Positions 1 to 10,000 of a stretch of DNA of 64,000 nucleotides are shown here, one piece after another. Each line of letters starts with the position of its first letter. Position 1 is the first letter of the stretch. Origin of the DNA: Pseudomonas sp. S09G 359 (GTDB lineage Bacteria; Pseudomonadota; Gammaproteobacteria; Pseudomonadales; Pseudomonadaceae); NCBI RefSeq assembly GCF_002843605.1, contig NZ_CP025263.1, positions 5,857,501 to 5,921,500 of the forward strand, given 5' to 3'. Position numbers and translations under genes: made by a program. The notes below the pieces were generated by a model. That model was not told the DNA's origin, ran no database searches, and saw only the letters and a list, made by a program, of their open reading frames with translations.

Positions 1-1215
1 GCGGTTAAGGCAACTGGTAAAGATTTCGTCCTCAGCGACGGCGATGGCTTACAGCTTCGAGTCCGCGCGAGCGGCTCAATGATCTGGAATTTCAATTACC
101 GCGAGCCCCTGACCAGACGCCGTATCAATATGGCGCTCGGTCCCTACCCCGATCTTTCGCTAGCCAACGCCCGGAAGAAAGCCGCAGAGGCGCGTGAGCT
201 GCTCGCTTTGGGCACTGATCCCAAAACCCAGCGTGATGAGGTAAGGCAAGCCAAACTTGCTGAGACTGAACACACTTTCGAGAAGGTGGCCACGGCCTGG
301 TTCGAGCTGAAGAAAGACTCCGTAACCAAAGCCTACGCCGAAGACATTTGGAGATCGCTGACGCTTCATGTTTTCCCAAGTATGAAAACAACGCCGCTCT
401 CTCAAATCACTGCTCCGATGGTTATAAAGATCCTTCGTCCAATTGAGGCTAAAGGGAGCCTCGAAACCGTGAAACGATTGAGCCAACGACTCAACGAAAT
501 CATGACCTACGGGGTCAACTCCGGGCTGATATTCGCGAACCCCCTCAATGGAATTCGGGCGGTGTTCAAGAAACCCAAGAAAGAGAACATGGCTGCGCTA
601 CCACCTGAGGAGCTTCCCGAGCTCATGATGGAAATCGCGAACGCCAGCATCAAGCGCACGACCCGCTGCCTGATCGAATGGCAACTGCACACGATGACCC
701 GCCCTGCCGAAGCAGCTACCACACGATGGGCAGATATCGACTTCGACAAGCGCATTTGGACCATTCCGCCAGAGCGCATGAAAAAGCGTCGCCCGCACAC
801 CATCCCGCTGTCCGACCATGCACTCGCGCTGCTGGAGGCCCTCAAGTCCCATAGCGGGCACAGGGAATACGTGTTCCCGGCAGACAGAAACCCACGCACC
901 CACGCCAACAGCCAGACTGCCAACATGGCGTTAAAACGCATGGGCTTCCAGGACCGCTTGGTCAGCCACGGCATGCGCTCAATGGCCAGCACCATCCTGA
1001 ACGAGCACGGCTGGGACCCCGAGCTGATCGAAGTTGCCCTTGCCCATGTCGACAAGGATGAAGTTCGAAGTGCCTATAACCGGGCAGATTACATCGAACG
1101 CCGACGCCCGATGATGGCTTGGTGGAGTGAGCATATTCAGAAGGCGGCAACGGGCAGTCTGTCGGCATCTGCGATCAATCAAATTAGAGACAATAATGTC
1201 GTGCCTATACGCTGA
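1..1215 (+). CDS. P4-type tyrosine integrase, 5' end outside window
   Basis: Tyrosine recombinase that would integrate or excise the island. The frame is open from base 1 and the first visible residues (KDFVLSDGDGLQLRV...GSMIWNF) belong to the N-terminal DUF4102 arm-binding domain of P4-like integrases. So the true start lies left of the window, and the ATG at 79 is only the first internal Met. A central SAM-like domain follows, then the catalytic domain with Arg in HTMTRPAEA, the H-x-x-R pair in VSHGMRS, and His plus the Tyr nucleophile in ALAHVDKDEVRSAYNR. The visible length (404 residues) is close to the usual 400-420. P4-type integrases normally sit beside the tRNA or tmRNA gene they use as a target, so the left attachment site should lie just upstream of this window (inference). 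No disruption is seen. Confidence 0.93.
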   Translation, partial: AVKATGKDFVLSDGDGLQLRVRASGSMIWNFNYREPLTRRRINMALGPYPDLSLANARKKAAEARELLALGTDPKTQRDEVRQAKLAETEHTFEKVATAWFELKKDSVTKAYAEDIWRSLTLHVFPSMKTTPLSQITAPMVIKILRPIEAKGSLETVKRLSQRLNEIMTYGVNSGLIFANPLNGIRAVFKKPKKENMAALPPEELPELMMEIANASIKRTTRCLIEWQLHTMTRPAEAATTRWADIDFDKRIWTIPPERMKKRRPHTIPLSDHALALLEALKSHSGHREYVFPADRNPRTHANSQTANMALKRMGFQDRLVSHGMRSMASTILNEHGWDPELIEVALAHVDKDEVRSAYNRADYIERRRPMMAWWSEHIQKAATGSLSASAINQIRDNNVVPIR

Positions 1216-1265
1216 GGGCTCACCGGAGTGCCATGGCGCGCGGCATGCCTGTGCTCCTCCGACTA

Positions 1266-1310
1266 AGCCCCTGCGCATGGGAGGGCTCTGCATTCCCATG
1301 CGCAGGGGCT
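1266..1310. terminator. perfect 17-bp inverted repeat after the integrase
   Basis: AGCCCCTGCGCATGGGA at 1266-1282 is an exact inverted match to 1294-1310, with an 11-nt loop. It lies 50 bp after the integrase stop. It has no T-run, so it is either a factor-assisted terminator or another palindromic element. It immediately precedes the recombinase relics. Confidence 0.5.
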
Positions 1311-1350
1311 CGCATTTAAAAGACAAACGAATGGTTAATCGAATCTCCCT

Positions 1351-1639
1351 TCGCCCCCTGGCAGCCGCATTTTGCCAAACAGTGATGAAAGCTATGCGGC
1401 GTTCTTGCCACAGACCGTGCGTTCCGATCGACAACTCTTCATCTAGAGGGCCTGAAGGCCCTCATTAGCTGCAGGCGGCCTACGCGTGCGAGCGTCATCA
1501 GTAGCTCACTGGCCACGAAGCACCGGTCAATGGTGGCCACTGCTATCGCATTGACCGCGATCCTGACCAGCAGGCGCGACAACAGATCAGCCTTGAGCTC
1601 AGACACCACCGAATCGATGTGGTGTCCGCGTAAATTGGA
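1351..1639 (+). pseudogene. relic of Integrase_1-type recombinase, C-terminal half
   Basis: Decayed copy of the recombinase that is intact on the other strand at 11313-12293. Reading the + strand in shifting frames gives SPPGSR, DESY..F...VR, GLK, H*LQAAYACER, LTG, PVNGG, then RDPDQQARQQISLEL and HHRIDVVSA*IG. The intact protein has SPNGSR, DESYKDF, GLKGFHELRAAYACER, LTG, PVNGG, DRELDQRARQQISHEL and HNRIDVVSAYIG in the same order. At least three in-frame stops and one frameshift are present, and one stop replaces the catalytic tyrosine codon. The N-terminal half is missing. The order matches too well for chance; percent identity was not computed. Confidence 0.85.
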
Positions 1640-1647
1640 CATCGAGG

Positions 1648-1893
1648 ATGACCAAGCTCTTCAATATGGCGCTGTTCCTGAGCAGCTTCCTGACTGATCC
1701 GACCGCCACCCAGCAACTTCACCTACTTCAAGCTCGAATTATGCAAGCGGCCATCCAACAACGATGGCAGCGAGAAAATCTTTAGACGTGGCAACTCAAG
1801 CATGTGCGTCGGTTTCTGACTCAGTATCTGAAAGACCACTCCAATGTTGCCAAGTTTACTATCGACTCACCATCGTGCTGATCTGGAATCGAA
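1648..1893 (+). pseudogene. relic of the 107-aa recombinase partner gene
   Basis: Follows the recombinase relic in the same order as the intact pair at 10993-12293. From the ATG at 1648 it reads NMALFLS, then QARIMQAAIQQRW, a stop, KHVRWFLTQYL, and after a frameshift YYRLT..LI. The intact protein has DMALFLS, QAERMHEVILERW, KHVRWFLEHYL and YYYELT..LI. One stop and one frameshift make it non-functional. From 1894 to 2087 I see nothing further that can be supported. Confidence 0.8.
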
Positions 1894-2087
1894 TGGGGGA
1901 GGGCCCAAAACGCAAAAAGGTGCACTTAGGTGAATAGCACTGTTCACCCAAAGCTCACCGCCAAAATAAGGCAGTGATTATGGACCTGAGTGCGCGCTAG
2001 GGAAGGCTCTCCGGTGTGTCTAGCGAGATCAGCGGCGAATTAACGCGGCGCTCCTAGCAGAACCGGTAAAATCCAATACCCGAATAT

Positions 2088-4166
2088 CTATTTTTGCATC
2101 AAATCCTGCAGAAACTCCGACTCCGGCTGGACAGCCGAAACATACAGTTGATCGCGGGCACGGGTGCAAGCCACATACAGCAACTGGCGTTCGGTGTTAT
2201 AGATTTCGGTCAGCTCGACCTCGTCGGCAGCAGTGTCGATGCGCATTTGTGAAGGAATGATTTCATCATCGCAAGCCATCACCGCGACCACCCGAAATTC
2301 CATACCTTTGGCCAAATGCATGGTGGTGATGCTTACAAATCCTTCTTCCGTTGCCATATCCTTGCCAAGCACACGTCCTTTTAGGCCAGCAGCCTTTACC
2401 GCCGCCTTTGCGCGTGAGAGTTCGTCTTCAGATCGGACAAAGATGCCAATTTCCTGCGGCAGTACTCCAAAGTCGTTGCATTGCCTCAACCATACGCCAA
2501 CGGCCTGGCTTTCTGTATCTGCATCGATATAGCCGCGAATGGTTGGCTCCGGCCCATTGAACACGGAAATCGTACCCTTACGGCTTTCGACATTGCCGTC
2601 TACGTCGGATACCTCGGGGTCGAGCAGGCGGTCAGCCTGCGAGCGAATTTGATGTGAGGTGCGGTAATTGATATTGAGCGTACGTGAGCGACCGCGCACA
2701 TCCACACCCACAGATTTCCACGAGAACGGGGTTTGGAAAATGCGTTGGCCTAGGTCCCCCGCGAAAAAGAGTGCGTTGGCGCGGTTGCCGGCAATCGCTG
2801 CGAGGAAGCGCAGTTGCTGCACGCTGATGTCCTGAGCCTCATCTACCACGATGCAATCAAACACCGGATGCTTACGGTTTGGCATGACTTCAGCAAGCTT
2901 GGCGAACATTTCTGCGGTAGTGATCTTGCCGGCTTGTTTCAACTGCTTCTGCACCTGAGCGAACGCTTGCCAATACAAGGCGCGCTGCGCTTCAGGCAAA
3001 CGGGTCTTTCGGCCAAGCCGCTTGGCGTCCCTGTAAGCCTCCCATTCATGGGCCTGCAAGCTGTCCACTACATCATCCCATTCGGACAGCAAGAACGTAG
3101 CATTGGCTTTCAGACCAGGGAACTGCGCAGCAGCAGCTTTAAGCAGTGAGGAAATTTCATCGCGGCTAGCGAATGTAGGCTTACCGAACTCCGCCGCATA
3201 TAAGCGAATTCCGATGGCGTCCATCGCAGCCACGTCGATGCGTTCGCCGAGCTTGGGAGTATTCCAGATCAGCCGGTATAAATTGCCTCGCAGCGCGTTG
3301 GCCAGAGTATCCGAGAACGTGGAAAGCAGCACGCGGGCGTCCTCATCCTTACGGGCGAGATGAACTGCGCGGTGCAAGGCAACTACGGTCTTGCCGGTGC
3401 CGGCTGAGCCGGACACACGCGCCGCACCGTTGTAACTTCGATCGACCAGTTGACGCTGTGCCGGGTGCAGGAACACCGTCCACTTGTCCCACGGGTACTC
3501 TAAGGCACGGGCTAGCTCGTCCATATCGGACATGACGCGGAAGCGACGCTGTGCATCCGGATGTTGGAATGGATCAGCCCCTTTATCCGCCACTTCCGGC
3601 AATGCTGGTGTGCCACCTGTTGCCAATTCGAGTAGCGCTTCGGCCGCTTCTACGGGCAGATGGTCGGCTAGTTGCAGCAGCGAATCCTCGTCGGTGGCCA
3701 TCACGTCGACAAGCCATTCCTGCGGGACTCCATAGGCTAGTAATTTAGCCTCGCTATATTTTGCGAATAGCTTCGGCTTATGAGGCTTTGCCGGCGTATT
3801 GTTCTCTACGTACTTAGGAACGAGAATTTCTTCAACACGCTCACGGATTTCGACGAGCTGCGCTGCGCCGGTAGTCGGATGTACTTCAAGCTTGCGTCGC
3901 TCGGCCCATTGATAGGCCCTGTCGTGGTGGTCGACGTAGCACAGCAGCAGGCTGCCCGTTGTCTTATGGACGATCACACGTATGTCGCGACTGACTCGCA
4001 CCGACCAAAAATTCGGGTCTTTAGCTCTTTCGAGCTTGTGAAAGCTCATGCCTTTGCCACTCGGATCAACCTGCAAATCGAACGCGGTGGTCTTGGTTGC
4101 CTTCTGCTCATCGCCGGTCAAGCGGGCGAGGCTGGTGGTAAACGTATCAGCGATGCGGAATTCCAT
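2088..4166 (-). CDS. UvrD/Rep-type helicase with RelE/ParE-like N-terminus
   Basis: A 692-aa superfamily 1 helicase with an unusual front end. Residues 1-90 read like a RelE/ParE toxin fold (FTTSLARL, WSVRVSRDIRVIVHK, CYVDHHDRAYQWA). The helicase core follows: Walker A GSAGTGKT (253-260), motif II VDEAQD (441-446), motif III GDLGQR (470-475), NYRTS (500-504), HLAKGMEF (617-624) and YVACTRARDQLYV (664-676). It is the third gene of an operon: its ATG shares one base with the stop of the methyltransferase (TGATG), so translation is probably coupled. The known role of the family is ATP-driven DNA unwinding. That it works with the upstream Res/Mod pair in phage defence is inference. Whether the RelE-like segment keeps RNase activity cannot be judged by eye. 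Confidence 0.88.
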   Translation of the reverse strand: MEFRIADTFTTSLARLTGDEQKATKTTAFDLQVDPSGKGMSFHKLERAKDPNFWSVRVSRDIRVIVHKTTGSLLLCYVDHHDRAYQWAERRKLEVHPTTGAAQLVEIRERVEEILVPKYVENNTPAKPHKPKLFAKYSEAKLLAYGVPQEWLVDVMATDEDSLLQLADHLPVEAAEALLELATGGTPALPEVADKGADPFQHPDAQRRFRVMSDMDELARALEYPWDKWTVFLHPAQRQLVDRSYNGAARVSGSAGTGKTVVALHRAVHLARKDEDARVLLSTFSDTLANALRGNLYRLIWNTPKLGERIDVAAMDAIGIRLYAAEFGKPTFASRDEISSLLKAAAAQFPGLKANATFLLSEWDDVVDSLQAHEWEAYRDAKRLGRKTRLPEAQRALYWQAFAQVQKQLKQAGKITTAEMFAKLAEVMPNRKHPVFDCIVVDEAQDISVQQLRFLAAIAGNRANALFFAGDLGQRIFQTPFSWKSVGVDVRGRSRTLNINYRTSHQIRSQADRLLDPEVSDVDGNVESRKGTISVFNGPEPTIRGYIDADTESQAVGVWLRQCNDFGVLPQEIGIFVRSEDELSRAKAAVKAAGLKGRVLGKDMATEEGFVSITTMHLAKGMEFRVVAVMACDDEIIPSQMRIDTAADEVELTEIYNTERQLLYVACTRARDQLYVSAVQPESEFLQDLMQK

Positions 4167-7039
4167 CAGTTCACCTTAAATACCTTCATCACCTCATCGC
4201 CGAGGTGATTGATGACCTTCACCGCAAACCGGCCATTGCTCGGTTTCGGGAAAGGGCGCGATGTGTCGGAGTTGAGTGTCGCCCAAGCGTCGGGATCGAT
4301 TTCAGCCTTGAGAGTAGTTTTCAGGGCCTTGTATGGGTCGTTCGCGCCGAGGAAGTAGGCATGGCGGACGAAGAAGGACTCCTCGTTGTAGTCGGTGTCC
4401 AGGAACCAGCAGGCGATACCGTCCGCACCGTCGCTTCTTACTTCACCAGTACTGGGGTGAAATACGTCCACTCCGTTGATGCGCACCACCAGTTGCCCGT
4501 CAGCAGGCACCTCGATAACGTCACGCTTGCCATCGTATGAGCGGATGCTGCGTCCTTGCGTGTCCAGCACGTCCACATCCGGCTCGCCGAAGATCACAAA
4601 CAGATTGCCTTTGCCGGTGTTCTTTAAGTCTTCAGCCATGTGAAGGTCGGCGTTCATGCGCGCTTTGAGTACGTTGATGCGGCCCAGTTTGCTGAATTCG
4701 CTAGCGGGTGCGTCGTAGTTGAAGGCACACGCGATGAGTACGTCAAAGTTGGCATCACCCGCTTCGCGTGCAGCATCCACGAGATCAGCTCGACTAATGG
4801 TGCCGAATTCTGGGCCTACCAAGATGCCTGCACGCTTCACTTGTCCATTTTCCAGGTAGTGGCCTTCGGCGCAGACCAGTTCTCCCGGCCACGGCTTCAA
4901 TGAGGTGAATTCGATCTTGTCGGATTTGTGTGCCTGCTGCACACCGGCAGAACGCAGGTTAGACAGGATCAGACTGACGAAGTCCTGGCCGTATTCGGCT
5001 TGCGTTTCGGCCACATGGTCAATCAGGTTATCTTCCTCGTCCACACCTAACACGCGGTGCGGCGACAGCGACTCAACGGTGAATGGGCCGGCCACGCGTA
5101 CACGCTTTTTGTCCGCGTACGGTTTGTCATAGAGAAACTCGGAATCGGCTTTGGCGTCGATTGACGCGTCGATTTCCTTTTGCCGGGCAATACGTTGCTG
5201 CCACCAGTCGCGGTGTAGCTTCTTCGCCGCGTCGCTCCATTTTGCACCGATCTCGCGCGGGATTTCCCATTCCCGCCATTGTTTGCCGAGCGCCTTGTTT
5301 AAGGCTACGCGCAATGGTTCCAGCACTTGCTGGAATTTGTCCCATATGACCTCGATCTCGGCGTTGTTAGCAATCGACTTCAAAGTAATGCGCGACACTC
5401 GCTCATACACGAAGCCGTGCACAATGTTGCCGTAGGTGGAGGACGAACTAGGTATGCCTCGTATAATTAAGGCTTCCTTCCGCTGGCCCTCCGGAGAATC
5501 AGCCAACAGGTAGAACGGGTACCGCGCGCCCATGATGCGGGCTCTTGCCAATGCCAATGCTACTCGCGAGGTGTCGACGGTGATCCAGCGGCGTCCCCAT
5601 TGTTCAGCGACATATGCCGTTGTGCCGGAGCCGCAGGTCGGGTCGAGCACAAGATCACCGGGATCGGAAGCCATCAACAAACATCGTTCGACCACGGACG
5701 TTGCTGTTTGCACGACGTAAATCAAGCCGGTGCCGATCTGTAGCGACTCCCAACGATCCGCAATAGGCAAGACCGAGAAATCATTGAGATAGCGCTTGTA
5801 GCGTAGGGTTGAAGCGCCTGCAACAACACGCCCGGCTTTCGCTAGAACCCCAAGACCAGCGATTGTAGTTTTCCAGTGGTTCGACGCGCCTGAACGATAT
5901 GGCTTGTCCCGAAACTCAAAAATCTGCTCACTTGAGGCCTGACCAGATGAAATCAGACTTGTTTGTTGAAAAATCCTTCCCGGAGGAATTTCGACTTTGC
6001 GCTCCAGTTCATCACGCTTCAACCGACGCTCTTCGCCGTCTTCAAGTTCGATTTGATCGTAGCGGTCTGAAGAAACATGGCCCGCGGTTCGCTGTGTGTA
6101 AAGCTGCCGATATTTGACTTTTTCTTTCGAGCGGGCGTACCAGAGTACAAAGTCCACAGTATTCGCTAGAAGACTTGATGACTGGCTGCCGGTTTTCTGC
6201 ACTTGGATCATCGAGATGAAATTGTCTTCACCAAATATTTCGTCAAGCAAGACACGCACCCGATGCACATTCTCATCACCGATCTGCAAGAAAATAGAGC
6301 CGGATTCTGTCAGTAAATCCCGGGCCACTATCATTCGGTCACGCAAGTACGTCAGATACGAATGTATGCCGTCGCGCCAGGTATCTCGGAACGCCTTTAC
6401 CTGCTCCGGTTCACGGGTGATGTGTCCAGCGTTGCCATCTTTCACATCGCGGCTCGTGGTTGACCACTGGAAATTGCTATTAAATTTGATCCCGTAGGGC
6501 GGATCGAAATAGATGCACTGCACCTTGCCGCGCAACCCCTCGCGCTCGGCCAGACTCGCCATCACCTGCAGACTGTCTCCCAAGATCATCCGATTCTGCC
6601 AATGACCCTCGTGCTGGTAGAACTCCGTGCGATCCGCGCCCTCGGGCAAACCATTGAAGTCGCCGAACAAGTCCAGCGTGCCAGCTTGTGGCTCGGCAGC
6701 CTCGCGACGTCCCTCCGTCTGGCGACGTAGATCGTCGATCAGCACCTTTGGCTTGACCTTTTCTTGGATGTAAAGCGGCGGCGCATTGACGACCAGATCT
6801 GACCAGTCCTGTTGATCCTTGCCGCGCCAAATTAGTTGCGGGTCGAGATCGCGGTTGCGCTGGACCTTTTCGTCGTCCATTCCGTTGTTACCGCGTGTAT
6901 ATCTCACCTTGATGGGTGCCTGCTCGTGGTGTTGCATCACCGACTGATGCTCCACGGTCGGAATGTTCTTGCGCTTAGCTTCAGTGTGCGTGAGCTGTTC
7001 AACGCTCTTGCCGGGCTGCTGCGTTCTCTTGGTCGCCAT
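4166..7039 (-). CDS. type III-like DNA methyltransferase (Mod)
   Basis: A 957-aa beta-class N6-adenine (or N4-cytosine) DNA methyltransferase. Motif IV DPPY is at about 179-182, and the SAM-binding motif I DPTCGSGTT comes later at about 466-474. That order defines the beta class to which type III Mod subunits belong. The protein is longer than typical Mod (600-700 aa) because of a C-terminal extension of more than 350 residues, rich in charged segments, that I do not recognise. I chose the ATG at 7039: it leaves a 1-bp gap after the Res stop and has AAGGAA just upstream, while the longer reading frame from 7081 would overlap Res by 41 bp. It would mark self DNA and direct Res to unmodified sites (inference from family). 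Confidence 0.88.
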   Translation of the reverse strand: MATKRTQQPGKSVEQLTHTEAKRKNIPTVEHQSVMQHHEQAPIKVRYTRGNNGMDDEKVQRNRDLDPQLIWRGKDQQDWSDLVVNAPPLYIQEKVKPKVLIDDLRRQTEGRREAAEPQAGTLDLFGDFNGLPEGADRTEFYQHEGHWQNRMILGDSLQVMASLAEREGLRGKVQCIYFDPPYGIKFNSNFQWSTTSRDVKDGNAGHITREPEQVKAFRDTWRDGIHSYLTYLRDRMIVARDLLTESGSIFLQIGDENVHRVRVLLDEIFGEDNFISMIQVQKTGSQSSSLLANTVDFVLWYARSKEKVKYRQLYTQRTAGHVSSDRYDQIELEDGEERRLKRDELERKVEIPPGRIFQQTSLISSGQASSEQIFEFRDKPYRSGASNHWKTTIAGLGVLAKAGRVVAGASTLRYKRYLNDFSVLPIADRWESLQIGTGLIYVVQTATSVVERCLLMASDPGDLVLDPTCGSGTTAYVAEQWGRRWITVDTSRVALALARARIMGARYPFYLLADSPEGQRKEALIIRGIPSSSSTYGNIVHGFVYERVSRITLKSIANNAEIEVIWDKFQQVLEPLRVALNKALGKQWREWEIPREIGAKWSDAAKKLHRDWWQQRIARQKEIDASIDAKADSEFLYDKPYADKKRVRVAGPFTVESLSPHRVLGVDEEDNLIDHVAETQAEYGQDFVSLILSNLRSAGVQQAHKSDKIEFTSLKPWPGELVCAEGHYLENGQVKRAGILVGPEFGTISRADLVDAAREAGDANFDVLIACAFNYDAPASEFSKLGRINVLKARMNADLHMAEDLKNTGKGNLFVIFGEPDVDVLDTQGRSIRSYDGKRDVIEVPADGQLVVRINGVDVFHPSTGEVRSDGADGIACWFLDTDYNEESFFVRHAYFLGANDPYKALKTTLKAEIDPDAWATLNSDTSRPFPKPSNGRFAVKVINHLGDEVMKVFKVN

Positions 7040-7040
7040 C

Positions 7041-10000
7041 TCAGTGTTCCTTGTTTCCCGCCGCAGGCGCAGCCGTTTCAATCATTTGGTTAAACTTCGC
7101 CTCGACCTCCTTGGCAAAATCTTCCTGCATTTCGTACACGTCGCCGAATTCCACAAAGGCCCAGCGGCCGTGATTACCGAGATGGTTCACGCCAGGGACC
7201 CAATAGGTATCCATCGTGGATTTCTTTATCTTCGCGTCCTCACGCCGGTAGCCCTTTATCTCAACGATTAAATTCAGTGGATCGCTCTTACCGCGACCGT
7301 CATCCACTTGCACAATAAAGTCCGGGATATAAATGCGATTGGACGAGCCGAAGCGGTAAGGGACTTCTAGGCCGAGGTTGTGGTTTTTGGTATAGGCCAG
7401 CACCTTGGGATGGGATTCAGCAATACGGCAGAACTCAGCTTCCCAGCCACTATCCAAAATCACCCAGTTGACTTGATTCTTTGGCTGGTTTTCCACCCCA
7501 ACGGTTTCCCAGCGTTCGATGCCGGGGCGCGAGGTGTTGAAGCGAACGTGCGCGGTGCTACCAGTCGGGTTGAACGGATCGAGAATAGCCTTAACCTGCC
7601 GCCCTTTTTTCAGTTCTTTCGCCGTAATGCCCTTTGTGATGTATTGGCAGGCTCTGTCCGCCAGCTCACGGTACATCAATTGAGCCGCGCAAGTGCCTCC
7701 TTTGCATTCTAGGCACTCTTCCAACCACTGGCGCACAATGCGCTTGAGTTGGCCAAACAGGGCAATCGGTGCATCTTGGCCCTGGTCACGCCAATGCTGG
7801 AACAGCAAATGCTTGGTCAGCTCCATCAGTAGAGTGGACTGGCGCACGTCTTCCAGATGCTTAATATCCAGCTCCACCGTTTCGCCGATGATGCCAGCGT
7901 TATGAGTTTTGGTCGCGCCGACGTCCTCCGGCGTTAGAGTGAGGTGATGGTCTTCATTGAATTCGGCTTCGAGTTGCTCTTCCGGTAATTCAACGCGATA
8001 GCCTTGCACGCGCGGGAACCGGATTTCCAGATGGTCGCGCTCCGGTCGCAGAGCATTTACCATGATGGTTTCACGCGGCTTGGACGGAGTGACCAAAACC
8101 GGCTTGGCCGTGAAGTCGAAGGGAATGCCGAATACGTCGGCATATTCCACGTCGAACAGGCCCGTGTTTTCGTTCAATTCGTAGTTTTGACGTCGTAGGG
8201 CACGACCGATAACCTGTTCGCACAGTAACTGCGTACCAAACGCACGCACACCAAGAATGTGGGTAACTGTATTGGCGTCCCAACCTTCGGTGAGCATGGA
8301 CACCGACACCACGCAGCGGATTTGTTCGCCCAAGCGGCCCTGCTTGCCAACGGTGTTCATCACCTCTCGTAGCAGTTCGCTGTCACTCAGGTTCTCCGCC
8401 TGGCGGCGGTCGCCAGTGCGTTCGATGATCTCGCGCTTGAAGCGTTCGATCTCGTCAGCGGCCATAGCCCGAAAGTTATCGTCCAGAGCCTCACCAGATT
8501 CGAGCTGCTCGCTGTCGATAAGTAGTGTGTTCGGACGCGCGAGCGGCTCGCCATGCTCGTCGAAATTTCGGAACAGCTCCAGCCGCCCCGGCACAGGAGT
8601 GATGGACCCATCTTCATTCGTGCGTTCGAAACCAGAGATGTAATCAAACACAAGTTTGGAAGTGGCGGTGTTGTTGCACACCACTATGAAGCACGGCGGC
8701 ACTTTGATGCCTGCTTGATTCCAGGCTTCGTAAGTTTTGAGGTAGTGGCCGTACAAGGCCTCCAGCGCGGTTTGCAATTCCACCGGGATAGCCAATGGGT
8801 CGAGCAAGGCGTTCTTGCCGCGCCCCTTCTTAGGCATCTTTTTCCCAATGTGCTTCCAAAGTTCGCGGTAGATGGGCATTTCCGCACCAGGGATATTGTC
8901 GGCCACTGGCACACGCGGTAATTTAACGATGCCACATTCGATAGCATCCATCAGCGAAAAGTCGCTCATCGTCCAAGGAAACAACGTACCTTCCACGTAC
9001 CCGGATCCGGCCAGGAAGAACGGCGTGGCTGACAGGTCCATTACCCGCTGCAGGCCCAGTTTTCTGTTCACTGCTTCCAGGCCAGAAATCCAGAGTCGTG
9101 CGGCTTTATTATTTTCCTCAGCCTCGGCCCTCCTATCTTTATCCAGATCTTCGTCGTCCTCCGTAGCGTGCGGCTTTTCTCTGTAGCAATGATGCGCCTC
9201 ATCGTTGATAACAAGGATGTTTTTCAGTCCCATCAACTCAGGCATGACTCGTTGGAGCATCTGACCCTCGGTTTCAAGCGTGTCCAGCTCGCTGCCGACG
9301 CGGCCTTGCAGCAAGCGACGCCCCCCCTTGGACAGCTCCATGCGCTCACGCAGTTTGAAAGAGTGGTAGTTGGTAATGACGATCTTGGCCTTGTCCAGAT
9401 CCATCAGCATGTCACGCGGCACGATCTCGCGATTGGCGTAATAGCTGTCCGCATCGTTAGGTAGCAGCACGCGAAGACGATCTTTGATAGTCAGGCCGGG
9501 TGCGACCAGCAGGAAACCACGGGTGAATTTCTTGCTCTGCGGATGCCGCACGGCATTGACTGTCTGCCATGCGATAAGCATCGCCATGACCGTAGTCTTG
9601 CCAGCACCGGTGGCCAGCTTCAGCGCCAGACGCATTAGGCCGGGATTGGCATCTTGGCTGACCTTTTTTAGGTGATCGAGGTAGCGCTCACCATTCTTGC
9701 CGAGCTGCGGGGCTACTTCAGTCAGCCAGATAGCGGTCTCGGCCGCTTCGACCTGGCAGAAGAATGGGCGCACACCGCTGAACTTAAAGTTGCGCCAGTG
9801 CTCCAGCAAACGCGCTGTCTCGGGCGTGACACGCCACTGCGATGGTGGCAACCGCCGCCACGCATCCACCTCTCGCCGCACTGCATTAATCAATTCCGAA
9901 TGACGGTAGCGCTGCCCATCGTCAGCAAGGTTCTCAACCTCATCCAGCGCCAGAGTGGTTTGCTCGCCATGGTACCGGCGTGGTTTCGGGATAGGACTTA

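Noticed and set aside
1127..1468. 113-codon open frame overlapping the integrase end
   Set aside because: It overlaps the integrase, includes a perfect hairpin and the start of a pseudogene, and has no coding character.
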